From Accumulibacter appositus (GTDB lineage Bacteria; Pseudomonadota; Gammaproteobacteria; Burkholderiales; Rhodocyclaceae): a stretch of DNA of 64,000 nucleotides. Under the pieces are notes generated by a model. That model saw only the letters and a list, made by a program, of their open reading frames with translations, was not told the origin of the DNA and searched no databases. Below are positions 60,815 to 64,000 of this stretch, one piece after another. Made by a program: the position numbers and the translations under genes. Within the stretch, counting starts at the first letter, position 1. Each line of letters begins with the position of its first letter. The stretch lies in the NCBI RefSeq assembly GCF_035440685.1, contig NZ_DAORMW010000004.1. One strand, given 5' to 3'.

Positions 60815-60907
60815 GCACGGCATGGGGTCTACGACACCTTCTTTGCGGGCCTTCGGCCGACAAACGGAAGCGCGAAGAGCGCGCTGCACCCTTCCCCAGC
60901 TTCTTGG

Positions 60908-60970
60908 GGCCCGATCTTTCCCCGTGCCTGGGGCAAGGTCAGCAACAGCCAAGACATGACCCCGTCGGCG
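60908..60970 (+). repeat. Tail motif T0 after giant gene stop
   Basis: CCGTGCCTGGGGCAA followed by CAAGACATGACCCCGTCGGC matches the tail that ends each downstream unit (61778-61797, 62532-62551 and 63463-63482). Here it lies outside any gene, about 60 nt before the next ribosome site. Confidence 0.65.
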
Positions 60971-61028
60971 GGCAGACAAAACACAGGCCGACTATTTTGA
61001 ACAAAGCACCATGAGGGGAGAAGGCATC

Positions 61029-62615
61029 GTGTTTGTTATGGACATGCCGAACGTTTCGCTTCAAGAGGTCTCTGCAAACATCTCGCAAGCGTATGTTAAA
61101 AGGGCAAGCGCGGTAAACGAGATTTTCGAGAAAACTTTCAGCTCATGCAGCGAAGTGGGAAATTCATCTTTTTACGCAGACTCCGCTTTTAATTCTTTTG
61201 CATTGCTCCCAAGTGTCTTTTCGTATCTTGGCTACAAATGGAACCCCGGGACTTCGTCATTTGATGTTCCCCATCAAATAAGGGACTCCGTTAAATCGGG
61301 CGTTCTTCTGCCTCCAAGACACGGAAGCATGTTCGTGCGCGACCCTCTTCACCATGGATACGCTTACCGAGCAGAACCCGGATACGAAGGTCCGGACGAG
61401 GTCGTGTTTTGGGTCGAAGTGGCTGGAAAGCGGTTCAAGATAACGCACGAGCTTTCCGTAGTAGCTGCAGTCGATGAAGAATCGACACCAACGTGCGTAC
61501 CCGTTGAATTTCGCTCGCTTGGTGGCGACACCCAAGAATTGTCTTTGAATAATTGGAGGCTTGGAGGAAAGCCGTTCGCCACCGGAGAACTCGGCAAGGC
61601 AAAATGCACAGGGCAAGACGCAGCCATCACCCTCTCCCCCACCGCCGCCGGCTACGACTGGTTCATCGACCACACCCCGTTCGACAACGCCGAGTTCCTG
61701 CCCACCAGTAAGCCATTTGAGTGGATCGCCACAGCCTCTTTGAGTCAGGACGTCCTCCGTGCCTTGGGCAAAAGTCAAGACCTGACGCCGTCGGCACCGT
61801 CGGCCCAAAACGATGAACCGGAGATCCGCGGAACGTACGGAGTATGTAGATTCATGCCTTCGGTGACAGCTAGTGGGGGCGATGCGCAAGACGGAGAAAT
61901 TCACTACACACTTGAGGTGAGTGCCACCGCAAGCGATATTGGTATATTCGACCATCCAAGGCTGCCAGATTTAGATTTCTACGGGAACACGTTTACTGTT
62001 ATTGAACCACCGAAGCACGGACAACTCATCAAGTTTGAAAACAAGAGCACTTTGAAGGACTTGCGATACGTACCGAACAGCAATTATGTGGGCGCAGACA
62101 GAATTGTCGTACTCGTCAATGGTATCGACCAACGCACTACAGAAGCAGTGGAATTCAAATTAGTATATTTCCTGAAGATCACCAAGGAGAGCTACCAAGA
62201 CTACCTTAGGTTGGGCGAAAAAATTGGCCGCAAGTATTGCCCGAAGTTGCAGTGGCCTATTGCTGTTCCCCGACCCTCCGAGGACTCCCGACGCAATGGC
62301 GGCAGTAAGGTCGCCGCCCAAATAAAGGAGCTTTCTAGAAGGTTAGTTGGCGAAACCGGTGCAGAGGGACAATTAGCTACCATCACTCTTTCCCCCACCG
62401 CCCCCGGCTGCGGCTGGTTCATCGACCCCACCCCGTCCGACAACGCCGAGTTCCTGCCCACCAGCAACCGCTTCGAGTGGATCGCCACAGCCTCCTGGCG
62501 TCAAGACTTCCCCCGTGCCTTAGGCAAAAATCAAGACCGCACCCCATCGGCCCGCAACAATCAATTTTATGTCAGGGCACGCGACCGATTCGGAAGAGCT
62601 GCTTGGCCAGTTTAA
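61029..62615 (+). CDS. Orphan cassette protein: two Big_9-like domains each followed by the 105-bp block
   Basis: A 528-aa product from GTG 61029, eight bases after GGGGAG; ATGs at 61011 and 61038 are alternatives. The first half has a diverged Big_9/tandem-95-like domain (PPRHGSMFV, then YRAEPGYEGPDEV), then block R2 and a tail QDVLRALGKSQDLTPSA. The second half is GTYGVCRFMPSVTA, EPPKHGQLIKFEN, YVPNSNYVGADRIVV, then R3 and a similar tail. No signal peptide and no zinc motif are present. It is low-GC except in the R blocks. The domain is homologous to 57005-57706 of the giant gene. Whether it is expressed or is a silent donor is unknown. Confidence 0.65.
   Translation: MFVMDMPNVSLQEVSANISQAYVKRASAVNEIFEKTFSSCSEVGNSSFYADSAFNSFALLPSVFSYLGYKWNPGTSSFDVPHQIRDSVKSGVLLPPRHGSMFVRDPLHHGYAYRAEPGYEGPDEVVFWVEVAGKRFKITHELSVVAAVDEESTPTCVPVEFRSLGGDTQELSLNNWRLGGKPFATGELGKAKCTGQDAAITLSPTAAGYDWFIDHTPFDNAEFLPTSKPFEWIATASLSQDVLRALGKSQDLTPSAPSAQNDEPEIRGTYGVCRFMPSVTASGGDAQDGEIHYTLEVSATASDIGIFDHPRLPDLDFYGNTFTVIEPPKHGQLIKFENKSTLKDLRYVPNSNYVGADRIVVLVNGIDQRTTEAVEFKLVYFLKITKESYQDYLRLGEKIGRKYCPKLQWPIAVPRPSEDSRRNGGSKVAAQIKELSRRLVGETGAEGQLATITLSPTAPGCGWFIDPTPSDNAEFLPTSNRFEWIATASWRQDFPRALGKNQDRTPSARNNQFYVRARDRFGRAAWPV
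61626..61730 (+). repeat. Conserved 105-bp block R2
   Basis: The 35-codon block ITLSPTAAGYDWFIDHTPFD to FEWIA, the same length as R1. It is high-GC between low-GC flanks. It is followed by the tail motif T1 (61778-61797), not by a protease active site. Confidence 0.85.
62382..62486 (+). repeat. Conserved 105-bp block R3
   Basis: ITLSPTAPGCGWFIDPTPSD to FEWIA, 35 codons in frame. It is identical to R4 except near the NRF/NPF codon and is followed by a degenerate tail T2 (62532-62551). Confidence 0.85.
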
Positions 62616-62649
62616 GGAGATGTTCGCAAATAACCAAGGAGAGCTTGCG

Positions 62650-63504
62650 ATGTTCGATTTTGTTCCGGTCGACTTACCACACAGTGACTACTTTGACGTC
62701 CAGAAGGATCAGCAGGGCCGCAGTTGGCAATTGCAACAGGACGACGAACCGGAGATCAGCGGAACTTACGGAGTGTGTAAATTCATGCCTTCGGTAACAG
62801 CCAGTAGGGGTTATGCACAACATAGTGACAATCACTACAAACTAGAGGTGAGTGCAACTGCAACAGATATTGGTATTTTCGACCATCCAATGCGGCCAGA
62901 TTTAGATATATACGGGAACACGTTTACTGTTATTGAATTACCGAAACATGGACAACTCATCAGGTTTGAAAAAAACAACACCTTGAAGGACTTGAGATAC
63001 GCCCCGAGAAATAACTATCTGGGCGTAGACAAGATTGTGGTTCTCGTCAACGGCATCGATCAACGCACTGCGAACCCAGTGGAGTTCAAGTTAGTATATT
63101 TTCTGCAGGTCACCAAGGAGAGCTACCAAGACTACCTTAGATTGGGCGAAAAAATTGGCCGCAAGTATTGCCCGAAGTTGCAGTGGCCTATTGCTGTTCC
63201 CCGACCCTCCGAGGACTCCCGACGCAATGGCGGCAGTAAGGTCGCCGCCCAAATAAAGGAGCTTTCTAGAAGGTTAGTTGGCGAAACCGGTGCAGAGGGA
63301 CAATTAGCTACCATCACTCTTTCCCCCACCGCCCCCGGCTGCGGCTGGTTCATCGACCCCACCCCGTCCGACAACGCCGAGTTCCTGCCCACCAGCAACC
63401 CCTTCGAGTGGATCGCCACAGCCTCCTGGCGTCAAGACGTCCTCCGTGCCTTGGGCAAGAGTCACGACCTGACCCCGTCGGCGGACCCCGTCGGCGCCGT
63501 CTGA
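62650..63504 (+). CDS. Orphan cassette protein: Big_9-like domain plus 105-bp block
   Basis: A 284-aa product from ATG 62650, eight bases after AAGGAG; the frame is open from 62569, where no ribosome site exists. It begins MFDFVPVDLPHSDYFD, then carries ISGTYGVCKFMPSVTAS, ELPKHGQLIRFEK and YAPRNNYLGVDKIVV in a Big_9-like domain. Next comes a segment nearly identical to that in the preceding gene, block R4 and the tail QDVLRALGKSHDLTPSA. No signal peptide or catalytic motif is visible. It is a second cassette of the array. Confidence 0.65.
   Translation: MFDFVPVDLPHSDYFDVQKDQQGRSWQLQQDDEPEISGTYGVCKFMPSVTASRGYAQHSDNHYKLEVSATATDIGIFDHPMRPDLDIYGNTFTVIELPKHGQLIRFEKNNTLKDLRYAPRNNYLGVDKIVVLVNGIDQRTANPVEFKLVYFLQVTKESYQDYLRLGEKIGRKYCPKLQWPIAVPRPSEDSRRNGGSKVAAQIKELSRRLVGETGAEGQLATITLSPTAPGCGWFIDPTPSDNAEFLPTSNPFEWIATASWRQDVLRALGKSHDLTPSADPVGAV
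63313..63417 (+). repeat. Conserved 105-bp block R4
   Basis: Same 35-codon block as R3, 931 bp further on. It is followed by tail T3 (63463-63482) and a short tandem of TGACCCCGTCGGCGCCGTC-like repeats at 63484-63526. Confidence 0.85.
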
Positions 63505-63558
63505 CCCCGTCGGCGCCGTCGGCGCGATGAATTCTTCATTCAGACTGGAGAGATCCAC

Positions 63559-64000
63559 ATGTTAGCTCCTGACATGCCCAGCACAGAGCCGCCGCAAACG
63601 CCACCTGCGTTCTTAGCCCAAGCAATAAGAACTGGCAACAACGACTTGTATGACATAGTTGGTGCCTGCCACCTCAGCCCATCCGCAAAGCAGATAACCA
63701 TTTCCAACGACAGAAAAGGCTATTACGCGCTTTCAGTCAGATTGTTGGCAAGCAGCAGTTTTGCGGACGAACCGCATTTACCACCGCAACTTAATATTAA
63801 TTTTGAAAAAGCAGAAGTCACTGTCATTAAAAAACCAGAACATGGTTACATCAGTGAAAATTTGGCTGCAGGAACCAATATATCCTACTATCCTGACGCG
63901 GGATACCATGGTGATGACAAAGTGTCTTTCTTGGTCACTATCGACGGAAGGAAGATAACGTTAGTGTATTTTATTAAGGTAAATCCTATTTATGACGTGA
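63559..64000 (+). CDS. Orphan cassette protein, N-terminal part (partial)
   Basis: An ATG at 63559, eight bases after GGAGAG, opens a frame that runs off the right edge after 147 codons. It begins MLAPDMPSTEPPQTPPA and carries the same domain: GACHLSPSAKQITI, then KKPEHGYISENL, YYPDAGYHGDDKVSF and LVYFIKV. GC is very low (about 32% at 63,781-63,840). By analogy an R block should follow beyond the window. Confidence 0.65.
   Translation, partial: MLAPDMPSTEPPQTPPAFLAQAIRTGNNDLYDIVGACHLSPSAKQITISNDRKGYYALSVRLLASSSFADEPHLPPQLNINFEKAEVTVIKKPEHGYISENLAAGTNISYYPDAGYHGDDKVSFLVTIDGRKITLVYFIKVNPIYDV

Larger units (their letters stand above)
61812..63491 (+). repeat. Tandem duplication, 931-bp period
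   Basis: Bases from about 61812 to 62560 align with 62743 to 63491 at a constant 931-bp offset. Similarity is moderate in the first half (domain region) and nearly exact from about 62178/63109 through R3/R4. The spacer 62560-62742 carries a fresh ribosome site and start. Confidence 0.85.

Noticed and set aside
20562..60814. Prophage, because of the CI-like regulator plus endolysin-like domain
   Set aside because: No integrase, terminase, capsid, tail or att-like repeats; the endolysin-like domain is fused inside a surface protein.
61626..63417. R blocks and tail motifs as a CRISPR array
   Set aside because: The repeats are 105 bp, coding, in frame and spaced by hundreds of bases; there are no short repeat-spacer units or cas genes.
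60815..64000. Integron cassette array
   Set aside because: No integrase and no attC-like folded sites were seen; the shared blocks are coding and belong to the matrixin domain of the giant gene.

Overview
The window is GC-rich (about 72% by hand count at 50,581-50,640) with an abrupt low-GC tail at the right end (about 32% at 63,781-63,840). A PEP-CTERM protein, LEPR-XLL proteins, a bacteriohemerythrin, MarC, PhoD and LuxR/BTAD regulators point to an environmental betaproteobacterium. A Rhodocyclales/'Candidatus Accumulibacter'-like source is my inference, because no marker gene is present.

Layout. At 1-673 (minus) lies the start of a secreted LEPR-XLL/PPC protein that leaves the window. Next comes a 1081-aa STAND-ATPase/BTAD regulator (1052-4297, minus). 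A scrap region follows (4448-5400) with a frameshifted HExxH gene copy and a SapC-like remnant. A LuxR-type regulator (5488-6609), a small PEP-CTERM protein (7223-7963) and a 2019-aa RTX/Calx-beta/vWD/beta-strand-repeat exoprotein (8215-14274) form a surface-protein block. A second, differently broken copy of the HExxH gene (14893-15750) closes that block. A minus-strand housekeeping stretch follows: a PhoD-like phosphatase, a truncated HtrA-like fragment overlapping it by TTGA, MarC, a bacteriohemerythrin and a CI/XRE-type regulator (20562-21059).

The dominant object is one uninterrupted 39.5-kb gene (21302-60814) encoding a 13,170-aa protein, transcribed divergently from the XRE-type regulator across an operator-like spacer. 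In order it carries LEPR-XLL, about 32 alternating PPC-like domains, 23 CARDB-like domains, a PPC/IPT region, propellers, about nine cadherin/He_PIG-like domains, an RHS-like segment, a dockerin-like segment, a peptidoglycan-binding-like segment, a GH19 endolysin-like domain, a Big_9-like domain, a matrixin zinc site, PKD-like and tandem-95-like domains, a cohesin-like domain and a dockerin.

The most unusual feature is at its 3' end. The Big_9-like module at 57005-57811 is low-GC, begins with its own Shine-Dalgarno and in-frame ATG, and ends in a 105-nt high-GC conserved block that leads into the matrixin domain. The same architecture (own start, low-GC Big_9-like domain, the same 105-nt block) recurs downstream of the giant gene at 61029-63504, and a further start and domain run off the right edge. 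Each complete downstream unit ends with a short repeated tail motif. This looks like a tandem array of orphan or donor cassettes related to a variable module inside the giant surface protein.
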